Shown here piece by piece: positions 40,572 to 52,888 of a stretch of DNA of 64,000 nt. Position 1 is the stretch's first letter. Every line of letters begins with the position of its first letter. Under the pieces are notes generated by a model, which was not told the origin of the DNA, did no database searches, and worked only from the letters and a program-made list of their open reading frames with translations. A program made the translations under genes and the position numbers. This DNA comes from Endomychus coccineus (taxonomy: Eukaryota > Arthropoda > Insecta > Coleoptera > Endomychidae): positions 196,402,401 to 196,466,400 of the forward strand of contig OY294067.1 in assembly GCA_958510875.1 (NCBI GenBank), in the 5' to 3' direction.

Positions 40572-41513
40572 ATGAGTCTTGATAAGTTCGGGAGGCGATC
40601 AGCGTTGTCGGGTGATAGCATCGTTGACGTTTTCAAACGCAGATCGATGTTTATGAACATTTTAAGGCATACGCCCGAAGGTGATGTGGATATGGAAAAT
40701 TTGAAAATTAGAAATGTGAAAATACCTATCTTGGATAATGATGTTGCAAACAAAGCATATGTAGATGTCACTATCACTAGAGTGAATGCGAATTTAAGTG
40801 AAGTTCTGGTAAAGTATGCAGCCATTCATATAAACGTCAATAACATCATGAATTCCTCAATTCCAAGTTTAACACGATTAATAGATGCACTTCGCGAAGA
40901 TTTGAAGATCCTTTATACCGAAATACAGTCATACAAATATCAAAGTGATGTCAACTCTACAGCTATAAAACAGAGTATACATAATGAGGGTGAGTACCTT
41001 CACATTGAAAATAAAAAATTCACAGACTCTCTGATTGCTTCTACAACACAAAATAGAATTGAAATTGAAAAACTTGTAGATGGTATGATAGCATCGTTCA
41101 AAACTAATAAGGCAAATGAGGCAAATCTTGAAAAATTATTGAAGAAAATACGTGAAGACTATGAAACACTTGTTAGTAACGATCAAGAAAACAGTTCGAA
41201 ATATAACGACCTATTCGATAGTATCCAGACCATCAATAGTAAACTGATAACTATAGAATTAAACTATAAAACGCGTAGTACTAATGATCAGCCCATGACC
41301 AAACGTATACAGACCATCGAAAGCAAAGTGTTGCAAATAGAACAAGCGATTGATGTCATCATCAGTTTGACTCCGGGTGCTACGCTGAAGATATCAAAAA
41401 AAGCAAAAGGTGAAGCCGCCTCATCTCATCATCCTTATAAAAGAGCTCCTACCACCTCACCACCACCACAAAAGTTATTAGCTCCGACAACACCGATCGA
41501 CCCAAAAAAATGA
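40572..41513 (+). CDS. Candidate fibre protein
   Basis: 313 aa, open. MSLDKFGRRSALSGDSIVDV, a head with GDVDMENLKIRNVKIPILDN and DVANKAYVD (about residues 36-65), then some 200 residues of predicted coiled coil with regular Leu/Ile spacing, and a basic, Pro/Ser-rich tail (KKAKGEAASSHHPYKRAP). The NK-x-YVD motif preceding a long coiled coil is what trimeric phage fibres look like. It overlaps the integrase start by ATGA at 41510-41513, so the two may be co-translated. Function as an attachment fibre is inferred. Confidence 0.6.
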   Translation: MSLDKFGRRSALSGDSIVDVFKRRSMFMNILRHTPEGDVDMENLKIRNVKIPILDNDVANKAYVDVTITRVNANLSEVLVKYAAIHINVNNIMNSSIPSLTRLIDALREDLKILYTEIQSYKYQSDVNSTAIKQSIHNEGEYLHIENKKFTDSLIASTTQNRIEIEKLVDGMIASFKTNKANEANLEKLLKKIREDYETLVSNDQENSSKYNDLFDSIQTINSKLITIELNYKTRSTNDQPMTKRIQTIESKVLQIEQAIDVIISLTPGATLKISKKAKGEAASSHHPYKRAPTTSPPPQKLLAPTTPIDPKK

Positions 41514-42433
41514 TAAAGGGTAAAGCGCAGGTGGTTGATGAGCTTCATAAGCCTGTTCGAAAGAATTTTAAACGTCGCAGAACAATCATAAAAGGGTTGG
41601 ATGACTTGTGGCAGATGGATCTTGCCGAGATGGGTAATTATGCCCGCGAAAATCGTGAATTTAAATACATTTTGGTAGTGATCGATTGCTTCTCGAAATT
41701 TCTATGGACACGTCCGCTGAAAACGAAATCAGCCGAAGAGGTTCGGGGAGCGGTCAGTTCTATATTGCTAGAAGGGTCACATCGTACGCCTAGGAACCTG
41801 CAAAGCGATCAGGGGAAAGAATTCTTCAATAGACACTTTGACGAGCTAATGAAAAAACATAAAATCAACCATTATAATACGTATTCTGTGAAGAAAGCCG
41901 CCATTGCTGAACGAGTCATTCGAACGTTGAAAGAAGCGATCTACAAGCAATTCAGTCTGAGTGGGGAATACAAATGGGTGGATACACTTCCGGAAGTCAC
42001 CGAAAAATATAATCATCGTAAACATAGAACTATAAAAATGGCTCCGTTTAAGGTTACGAAACAGAATGAAAATCGCATATTGAAGCAATATTACTCGCAC
42101 ATTAAGTTGGCCCTACCCCACAAATACCACGTAGGGGATATTGTGCGAATAAGTAAAGCTAAACATATTTTTGAGAAGGGATTTACGCCCAATTGGAGTG
42201 AGGAATTATTTAAAATCATCTAAGTTAAAATTACCAACCCAGTCACATATCTACTAGAAGATATGACCAACGCACCAATCAGCGGCTGTTTCTACGAGGA
42301 AGAATTACAGAAAACCAAACAGCCAGATGTTTATTTGATCGAGAAGGTGCTTCGAAAAAAGGGTGATAAAATGTATGTAAAATGGTACGGTATAAAAGAG
42401 AAAAGTTGGATTGAAGATTCTGATGTTGTATAA
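41510..42433 (+). pseudogene. DDE integrase with chromodomain-like end, one nonsense
   Basis: Open from ATG 41510 through the core: LWQMDLAEMGNYA, QSDQGKEFF, AAIAERVIRTLKE, then YHVGDIVRISKAKHIF. TAA at 42221-42223 after LFKII; copy 1 has AAA here. The chromodomain-like end (VYLIEKVLRKKGDKMYVKWY, SWIEDSDV) continues in frame to 42433. A core-only protein could still be made. Confidence 0.88.
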
Positions 42434-42524
42434 TGTACTGCTGCTGCGCACGTCTTCCTAATAAAATATTTGACTGGTGGTTCAGCCCAGTGGAAGTCAA
42501 ATAATCGAATCAGTCTCCGTGAAA

Positions 42525-43136
42525 ATGTCTTTGCAATTATACAACAGTTTTGTTCATAATGTACTTACCACCATGTACGATGCAAAACAATTTATAAGTG
42601 TAGTATGTCCTCCAAATTTGATGGAAACCCTTGAAGAATTACAATTACCATCTAAAAATTGGATAATCGCAGGAGAATTTGTAACGTTCGTTATTGGGGC
42701 TGTGAAGGAATGCGGTTATGTGGATATTTTCTATTTTGGAGGAGATTTCAACCCACCCGAAAACGATTGGGAGATAATTGATATGAATGTTGAAGGCTAC
42801 TTTATATACGAAAATAGATGGAAGAAATTTATATTACATCAAATTCCTGGTATAACCCCAAAACCGAGATCCTATATACTTGATTGTTTCAAAGTGCTAC
42901 ATGAAATTGATGTCGATTTTTATCGGATCGCGCTCCTGCCTTACCGCTGTGAAATAATGGATCTACGAGGGATTCGTAGAGGAACTTCTAATAAAACTTT
43001 CTTCTTCTTTGACTCATACATAGTCGATGGGGAACGCAACCAACACCACAAATTTTCTCCTCCCCCCACACTTCAAGTTTTATGCTTCGATGTTCTCATC
43101 CAAACTTCCAATCAAATCAAAGAAATATGCTGCTAA
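42525..43136 (+). CDS. Unknown protein, present only in copy 4
   Basis: About 203 aa from ATG 42525 (MSLQLYNSF). The stretch NWIIAGEFVTFVIGAVKECG followed by YVDIFYFGGD has the G-x-x-x...D-x-h shape of nucleotidyltransferase-fold proteins, though the usual two-Asp pair is not clear. C-terminal half: SYILDCFKVLHEIDVDF, RCEIMDLRG. Copy 1 has no counterpart between integrase and the next gene, so it was lost there. Function not assigned. Confidence 0.55.
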   Translation: MSLQLYNSFVHNVLTTMYDAKQFISVVCPPNLMETLEELQLPSKNWIIAGEFVTFVIGAVKECGYVDIFYFGGDFNPPENDWEIIDMNVEGYFIYENRWKKFILHQIPGITPKPRSYILDCFKVLHEIDVDFYRIALLPYRCEIMDLRGIRRGTSNKTFFFFDSYIVDGERNQHHKFSPPPTLQVLCFDVLIQTSNQIKEICC

Positions 43137-43219
43137 TGACCTGCGCATGTGCAAGTGAATATTTTGTGTGCGGGGGTTAGGTTCTGGTGAATCGAACAAT
43201 CCAGAACAGTTTTAATAAG

Positions 43220-43918
43220 ATGTTGTCCCAGGCTAGTGTTGGTGAAGATAGCAGTAGCAGCAGCAACTGTTCTGAGTTGGATCATATTTTAGAAGAGTTC
43301 GAGATGAAGGCAAAAGATGAACCATTCCTATTGATGAATACAACGTACCCCTTGGTGGGGGCAAGTTATGAAATCAAATGTGGATTGAGTCCTGTACGGA
43401 CCTTCTCACCTACAATCTCACTCGTTCAATACGTTCAAAATTGCAAACTCAGCTTTAGCCTTCTAGAATGGATCGATTTAATCGATATTCTTCGAGTGAA
43501 AATCATCGAGTTCTTCGCAAGTTTACAATCAGATTTCGATGCTGCACCCATATTATCTGATGAATACTGCCAAATAGTCCAATTTGTGTACTTCAATAAT
43601 GTTAAATTACTTCAAGTTACAAAGCATAATATCCATGTGTGGTTGTGCGAGGAAGATGTTCGAGAAATTATTCGAATCAACGATGAAGTGCTATTGCATC
43701 GAGTGTCTTTTCTCGAACATTTTGGATTTTCCACATACTATCATAATGTTATTGATATGATTAAAAGTATGAGAGACCCACAGCAGCAGCAGCAGCCCGA
43801 TGAAATGGCCCTCTTGTATTGTTTCATCGGTATTTCGCTCGACTATTTATTAAGCAATACACTTAGAGAAATGTTATTTTTCTATAAGAATAAAGTTCTG
43901 TATGATTTAGAACAATAA
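43220..43918 (+). CDS. Conserved Polinton protein, unknown
   Basis: About 232 aa from ATG 43220 (an ATG-less extension reaches 43187). Homologue of 12398-13090: FLLMNTTYPL, CGLSPVRTFSPTISL, LLQVTKHN, DVREIIRINDEVLLHRVSFL, LLSNTLREML, KVLYDLEQ, with a Gln run (about 43780-43797) not seen in copy 1. Uninterrupted in both copies. Role unknown. Confidence 0.65.
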   Translation: MLSQASVGEDSSSSSNCSELDHILEEFEMKAKDEPFLLMNTTYPLVGASYEIKCGLSPVRTFSPTISLVQYVQNCKLSFSLLEWIDLIDILRVKIIEFFASLQSDFDAAPILSDEYCQIVQFVYFNNVKLLQVTKHNIHVWLCEEDVREIIRINDEVLLHRVSFLEHFGFSTYYHNVIDMIKSMRDPQQQQQPDEMALLYCFIGISLDYLLSNTLREMLFFYKNKVLYDLEQ

Positions 43919-43985
43919 AAGAATTGATGCTATTATTTTTTTGGTTTTACTAAAACATCCAAACTTTCTCATAAAATATTTTATT
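43914..43985. terminator. Convergent polyadenylation signals
   Basis: AATAAA at 43914-43919 overlapping the stop of the plus-strand gene, and TTTATT at 43980-43985 for the minus-strand polymerase. An (AAT)n run follows at about 44005-44030. Confidence 0.5.
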
Positions 43986-44110
43986 TTTGGAAAAAAGTAC
44001 ATGTATAATAATAATAATAATAATAATAACTAATAAAAATCTTAACCTATAATTCGAAGCAAAATACATATATCTTAATACTAATTTAAAAAACATGAAA
44101 AATCTTAATT

Positions 44111-47100
44111 CTAACCTAAAGAATAATGGCCATAAGGTAGGGTGCTTGTTTTGTCCCCCAATATTACCCTTTTATTATCAAAGGGGCTCAAACAGATTTT
44201 ATTTTGCTCTATGGTGTATAGCTTTAAGTCGAAAGAGCGGATAGATCTCTGCACGCGATACATTTCTATGTTCACTTCCAAACATCTAACATAGTCTTCG
44301 AATGTAATGGTGTTTCGTAAGACATACTCGCGCACCCCTTTGGCTTTCTTTGTGATGTCATCATCGCGATTTTTATTTTGAACAGTGAAGCTGTACATTT
44401 TTGCCCGCAAACCAACGAACTCATCCATGAGGAGCCCTTTATTCTCGTCCTTCATTAAGCCTACTACTTTTTTGTTGACCTGTGGAATCTTAAAGAGGTT
44501 GTCTGGAGCATAATCACTTGTGTCAAATTTCCCGATATTTCTATTTATAATTGACTCATAAATGTCATCGTTTGTAATAATGTGATAAATCAAACTGCCA
44601 GTGTCGGTGTAACATAATCGCATCAATCCAGGGTCTTTATATAATTTTAACATAAAGCCATGATGAAAATTATAAACGCAAGTTTTGGAAATGTCCAAAA
44701 TGGACATCCCCACATGAATGGGTTTGTTGAATAAGACTTCTAATTTATTCTGTTCTATAGCTACCAAATTCTCCTCAAATATCTTACTGCTATTGAAATT
44801 AGGTTGGGAAATATAATAGCGAGCCCCATAGGGTCCATACCATTCATTAACTAATCTAACTAGTCTATGCTTTCGTACATTCTCCATAGATTTACCAAAA
44901 ATTGCGTCGATCAGCAACTTGAAGAGAGCTATTTCAAACGCATTCTTAGAAGCTGCCCTCAATCTAGTGTTAAAATCTATGTAGACTTTAAGCCATGGGG
45001 CTTGCTTAAATTTCAAAATCCTGTGGACTTTTTTCAGCACCATCCCCAGCGCCAAACATTGTTTTAAATTTCGATAGTGAATGATGTATTTAGTTTTATT
45101 GTGGAGAGTTGTTAATAATTTAGGTAATTTGCTGTTGGGTGGTGCTGTATGTGTCGGACAAAGAGGGAGATCTTCGTGTAGATCATGTAGTTCGGGTGGG
45201 TATTCTAAATCGACTTCCAATATGTAGCCAATTGGACCTTCGTCTGAGACGTTTCTGACGTCTACATCATTGAGGTTTTCAACCCACTCGAACTCATCAT
45301 AGGGTAAATATTGAATCATAGCCCACCCATATAGATTGCACACATTGAAATACATTAAATAACTATTTTCTTTTTCTGGGTCGTGATTATTCATGTATTT
45401 ATTGTTGGCCTTTGCGAATCGATTACTGCATTGGCTCACACCTCCAAGAATTCCCTTCTCCACAAATGAGACCATATCGATGTCTTTTAAATATTGCAAA
45501 GACACATTTGCATATTTCAACATACAGTCCCACGCGAAGGAGAGAACCGTGAAATAGTGGGCTGGATCTAAAGCAAAAAGATCTATACATTTGCTGCGGA
45601 AATTCTCAAATACATCGGCCAATAATAAAACATCTGTTTTCAAATATAAATCCGAATAGCCACCTAAATTTCTACAATTAAAACTATTCCAAATTGTTTG
45701 AGCATGCTTATAATCATCCTCACTTATCGATTCGTCGCGTAATTTATTAAAAAAATTTTCTGTTGGAGGAAGATTTTCCTCGTTCAATTTACCCCAATCG
45801 TCCAAGTGCTCATAGGGAAATACTCCCTTACGAGTTAATAATTTGAATTTTTCATCGGATAAGTGCGCAAACTCGCTTTTCAAAATATTCAAGTCACCCA
45901 CATTCAAATAAGAAACTAATTTGTCCAAGCTAGAATCCAAAAACCGACAGGAATCGATGAAACGAAATTTAACCACAGAATTTTTGGTACTTCTAGTGAA
46001 ACTTATATACTTCTCTTTATTGATGGGTAGTACTTGAATATTCTGCTTGGACGATTTGGCAATATCTCGAATCAGAAAAAACATACCGTACCCGCTGAGG
46101 TTATGAGCCACAACAGGTACTACGAATCGATATTTGTGATTCAAATTACAGTCCTGATGGGCTAATCCTCTATATTTCCCTGTAAAATGACAGTGGTCCT
46201 TCACACGAACATCTCCCTCTACGAACTGTTTCTCGCAAATATGGCATTTCGTTTCCTTCATAATATCAAGTAAACTAATACCATTCAAGTCCATAGGTAC
46301 AATAGATTTAAGTTTTAGATCGATAAATTCTCCAATTTTATCTAGCTGATCGGTCAACCATTTGGCTGGGTCTGATCCTCTATAACTATCAAATCGTGAT
46401 AGGGAATTGTTGAATTGACATTTTAAATAATACTCAACACTATACGCCTCGTGTAGCTGGGTTTTGTTCGTATATGAACTTACATTAGATTGAGAGCAGT
46501 TCTGAATAGGTAATAGGAGAGCTTCAAAGTCAAAATAAATAATAAATGGTATGGGTAGTTTGTTTGAGTGATTCTTAGATTTCAAATAATCATCCTTTGT
46601 TGTTCCAGCTAATTTGAGAATTTACAAATTTTGATAGATTTTTAATTAGACAATAGTGAAATTTAACTGTGGGGTCAATGAAATTTGAGGATTTCGCAGG
46701 TTCTACATCTCGATAATATTTATCCTCAATTGATGGTAAATTAAAATGTCTATCTAATTTATTTTTGGTTAAATATGCAGGGAGAACCTTCAATTTCCCC
46801 CCCTCACCCTGCTCATTACCTTCACATAATTCCAAAACGAATACATGAATTGAAATATCGTTATTCTTCTCGAAAGTTGGAATTTGAGATATAGGGAGGG
46901 GAAATGTTAGATTTTGTAAATTTAAAACATTACTGAAATGAGGGTATGAAGGAACACGATCTGAATGGGTAGCTGTCGGGTGTAGTCCCGCTGTTACTGC
47001 CCAGGCAAAACAGTATTCGTCGTAGTTTTTAACATTAATAATAGCATGCTCTTTTGGTAGAACTATATAAGAGGACCCAGAATTGATGACTTCATGTTTA

Positions 47101-47766
47101 TTAATATTTATGCCCAAACTGATAACCTCCTTAAGGCTCCACCCCGAGGCTCGTTCTAAAAAATCATCCAGCTTCACTTGGAGCTTATCAATAACATTCT
47201 CCTTGAACCACTCCAATAAATTTGTAAAAGAATCTATCGGATTTGGTGTGAAAATATTTATACTCTGTTTGGATAAGCTCGTCGATCGCATTAAGCCGCA
47301 TATATTCCCCGCGAAATGTCGTGTTTACCTTAATAAAATTGTAAGTATGTAAAATTTTGGTGATTCTAGGGTGAAACAGATGAAAGGCATCATATAAAAA
47401 ATTTAATGGGTCTAAATGAGAAATGTTTGTTATAAAACCAGTTCGAATTCGTTGGGAAAATGCACATTTACCATCCTCCCAACGAATTCGCTCACTACGG
47501 TTCTTATTAGTTGTGGGGGGTTTATTTCGGATCTCTAATAAAATTTTGAATCTTTTCAAATGGCCGATATTACATTGCAATTGATTCTTACACGACAAGT
47601 TCATAATATCTTTAGTTATATGTCTAGAAAAAGTCATAATGTACTTAGTACAGAAACCTATCCACTTTGCTATTTCCTGAGGGGATAATTTTGATTTTAT
47701 TAAATCCTTTTGAGCCTCGTTGATAATATTAACGATCTCCCCACTCATTTTAGCGATTGAAACCAT
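44111..47766 (-). pseudogene. Type-B DNA polymerase, frameshifted and missing catalytic Asp residues
   Basis: Pieces 47766-47188, 47291-46590 and 46585-44111 (824 codons open). Exonuclease motif I is kept (YFDFEALL), but motif II reads NLSGYGMFFL (copy 1: GYDMFLL), motif A reads MYFNVCNLYGWAM (copy 1: YLDVCNLYGWAM) and motif C reads YTDTGSL (copy 1: YTDTDSL). About 30 codons holding a Cys/His finger (present in copy 1 as CERCLNNFW...HIEDC) are deleted at about 46588. Neither polymerisation nor proofreading would be expected. Confidence 0.92.
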
Positions 47767-47858
47767 AGTTGAAAATAAAACAAGCAGCCTACCTTATGGT
47801 ATAGATAACAGTAGTACCCAGGAGGTATGTTGTTGGTGGTGGTGGAACTGGAAGGCTC

Positions 47859-48179
47859 TCAACTTCTAGGAGGCAATTCGCAGAATTCGAGTTTCGAGCA
47901 GGATTTTCCTGTCCCGATGGCTTCTTCCCCTCGATATATTATTGCGGTGTTCCGCCCTTTATTGATGTCTTCGATGAGGGGGAGAAGCGCTGGTGTTACT
48001 CGTATGGGTAGGAAAACCGATCGCTCTCCTTCCAACTCTGCCAAAACGGCCTCCCCAAATTTGGTATTTACAATTTTTAAATTCAAAATCAGATGTGGCA
48101 CGGTCAATTTTAGCTCTGCAATCTTTGTAGGTGTTGCCCTCTGCAAGAGAGAGATTTGGTTCAGTTTGGCAAAATCCAT
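47859..48179 (-). CDS. Small conserved Polinton protein, possibly OB-fold
   Basis: 106 aa, open, ATG 48179. Homologue of 3856-4167: KLNQISLLQR, IVNTKFGEAVLAELEGE, FLPIRVT, IIYRGEEA, KLEFCELP. Sits upstream of the polymerase at the right end, whereas the intact copy 1 version is at the left end. A splice acceptor-like TTTGTTTTAG lies 22 bp before the ATG. Confidence 0.7.
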   Translation of the reverse strand: MDFAKLNQISLLQRATPTKIAELKLTVPHLILNLKIVNTKFGEAVLAELEGERSVFLPIRVTPALLPLIEDINKGRNTAIIYRGEEAIGTGKSCSKLEFCELPPRS

Positions 48180-48200
48180 TTTAAATTATTTTTAAAAGAT

Positions 48201-48477
48201 CTAAAACAAATCGATGGAAGTTAGCAGTGAAGAATTATTTTTGTGTGTTGAATTTACCCCACCAAATTGAATAACGGAAGATCAATAAAATACATCAAAT
48301 TATTATTAAATATTTACCCAATCAAACTGTATAAAAGAAGATCAATAAATACTTTCAAAAAGTTAAAGTTTAGCCCGCACAGTTTTAAGAAAAGCAAAAT
48401 AAATATCTCCTACATAGAAATTAACTCTACATATGAGAATAATATTCAAGTCAATAAATAAACTCACCTTGATTTAA
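48201..48477 (-). other. Candidate leader intron at right end of copy 4
   Basis: Donor CAAG|GTGAGT (ACTCAC at 48472-48477) and acceptor TTTGTTTTAG ending at 48201, 277 bp, just before the 48179 start. The preceding exon is homologous to that at the right end of copy 1. Confidence 0.55.
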
Positions 48478-48557
48478 GCACTCACAAAACACGTCCAGTT
48501 CGTTCTGAAGCTGATCGAATAATGATTTGATAATGGCATGAGGTATGCGCACATCGA

Positions 48558-49068
48558 GTTTTATAGGAACTTCTTATCACTTTCCTGTTATGTTCACACG
48601 GCATGCAGGATGTCTCGTTCGCCTGTTATATCATGATAATAAGTTCGCTGTAACCACAAGTAGGAAGTCTTGTCCGGCTGTTATATTCATATTGATAAGA
48701 TCCACAACCACAAGCAGGATGTTACATTCTATTTGAAATCGCGTAATTGTAGAAACTTCTTCGAAATATTTATCCGCATACATTTTTTCCTCAACCGATA
48801 ACAACTTCATCAGTTTTATAGGAACTTCTTATCACTTTCCTGTTATGTTCACACGGCATGCAGGATGTCTCGTCCGCCTGTTATATCATGATAATAAGTT
48901 CGCTGTAACCACAAGCAGGAAGTCTCGTCCGGCTGTTATATTCATATTGATAAGATCCACAACCACAAGCAGGATGTTACATTCTATTTGAAATCGCGTG
49001 ATTGTAGAAACTTCTTCGAAATATTTATCCGCATACATTTTTTCCTCAACCGATAACAACTTTATCAT
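48558..49068. repeat. Direct tandem duplication, 255 bp unit x2
   Basis: GTTTTATAGGAACTTCTTAT starts at 48558 and 48813, and the two units differ at only a few sites. Each unit contains internal sub-repeats of an ACCACAAGCAGGA-type block. No gene is seen; a 60-codon minus-strand frame here is present only because of the repeat. Confidence 0.9.
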
Positions 49069-49200
49069 TTTTCCTGGGAACTAATTTAATTCGTAGGACT
49101 TTCGATTAAATATTGTGCATAAAACTCTAGGCACTTCATAGGGAAAAATAGTATTCTTATTCTCATAGTGTAGTGTGTGTGTGATATATAGAAAAATAAA

Positions 49201-51330
<2,130 letters not shown>

Positions 51331-51504
51331 ATATTAGAAAACCTACCGCGCCGTTGAAATTATAGTTAATACGTGTCTGAAGGTGTATCTTACATACAGA
51401 ACAAGTACATGGAGGTGAAATTCATGAGGTCTGGGGTCATATTGAAAATTCACATCATTTTGTACTTCGAGGAAAATATCATTAATAATTGAACATACGC
51501 CAGC

Positions 51505-52888
51505 TGTATAATTAGTCCAGTAAATGAAGTCCAAAATCGACCTAAATATTAATTTTTTTTTGTAATGAGCCGATTTTGATCTGTGAGAGCTCATTTTCTT
51601 CGTAATGATGTCTAGAACAGAGTGCGCGGGTTTATTTTTCTGACTAATTGTTTATATTGTTAATAAACAATAAGTAGTGTCAAAAAAATGCGTGTCTCAG
51701 ATCATTGTAAGAAAAAATTAAAAAGTAGAGGTTTTAAGCAAGTAATTGAATATTTTCAATTGTTAAAGTAATAAACAAATGTACACAAAGCTTACTCAAT
51801 GTTCATAAACAATTTGTTAATTAACAAATAAACGAAAAAATGAAATTAGGTCTGGTTATGCGATATTGGACTCGATTTCGGATATTTTCAACTCGATGAA
51901 CACGAATTCGGTAATATAATTGCAATAAATTGTTTATTTCATTCGTTAATAAACAATTTGTTAATTAACAATTAAACGAAAAAATTAAATTAGGTCTGGT
52001 TATGCGATATTGAACTCGATTTTTAACTCGATGAACCCGAATTCGGTATTATAATTGCGGAAAATTGTTTAATTCATTTGTTAATAAACAATTTGTTAAT
52101 TAACAAATAAACGAAAAAATGAAATTAGGTCTATTTATGCGATATTGGACTCGATTTCTTATATTTTTAACTCGATGAACCCGAATTCGGTAATATGATT
52201 GCAATAAATTATTTATTTCATTTGTTAATTAACAAATAAACGAAAAAATGAAATTAGGTATGACCTATGCGATATTAGACTCGATTTCGAATATTTTCAA
52301 CTTGATGAACACGAATTCGGTAATATAATTGCAATAAATTGTTTATTTCTTTGTTAATGAACAATTTGCTTATTAACAAATAAACGAAAAAATGGAATTA
52401 GGTCTGGTTATGTGATATTGGACTCGATTTCGGACATTTTCAACTTGATGAACACGAATTAGGTGATTTAATAATTGCAATTTTTTGTTAATAAACAATT
52501 TGTTAATTAACAAATTGTTTATCAACAAATGAAATAAACAATTTATTGCAATTATATTACCGAATTTGTGTTAATCGTTAATTAACAAATTGTTTATGAA
52601 CATTGAGTGAGCTTTGTGAACCTTTGTTTATTACTTTAACACTTGAAAATATTCAATTACTTGCTCAAAACTTGTACTTTTTGATTTTTTCTTATAATGC
52701 TCTGAGAACACGCATTTGTTTAATACTAATTATTGTTTATTAACAATATAAACAATTAGTCAGGGAAATAAACCCTCGCACTTTGTTCTAGACGTTCATT
52801 ACGTAGAAAATGAGCTCTCACTGATCAATATCGGCTAATAACAAAAAAATTCAAATATTAATACCTTCATTTACTGGACTAAATATTT
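51505..52888. mobile_element. Foldback transposable element with internal tandem repeats
   Basis: Terminal inverted repeats of about 330 bp: the left outer end TTAGTCCAGTAAATGAAG and 'GAGCTCATTTTCTTCGTAAT' match the reverse complement of 52550-52888. The centre has five tandem units of 129-145 bp marked by CGAAAAAATGAAATTAGG (about 51833, 51978, 52112, 52241, 52385). No coding capacity, so non-autonomous. Target duplication not clear. Confidence 0.8.

Larger units (their letters stand above)
34705..48477. mobile_element. Polinton copy 4
   Basis: Same gene order and orientation as copy 1 from the VDIQ-family gene to the polymerase, plus one extra gene (42525) and an intact right-end gene (47859). 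The left end is truncated within the VDIQ-family gene, so the small plus-strand genes are missing. The right end keeps the leader exon. No terminal inverted repeat pair could be identified. Confidence 0.92.

Noticed and set aside
48886..49068. 60-codon minus-strand frame
   Set aside because: Confined to the 255 bp tandem repeat, no recognisable domain, and no support from other copies.
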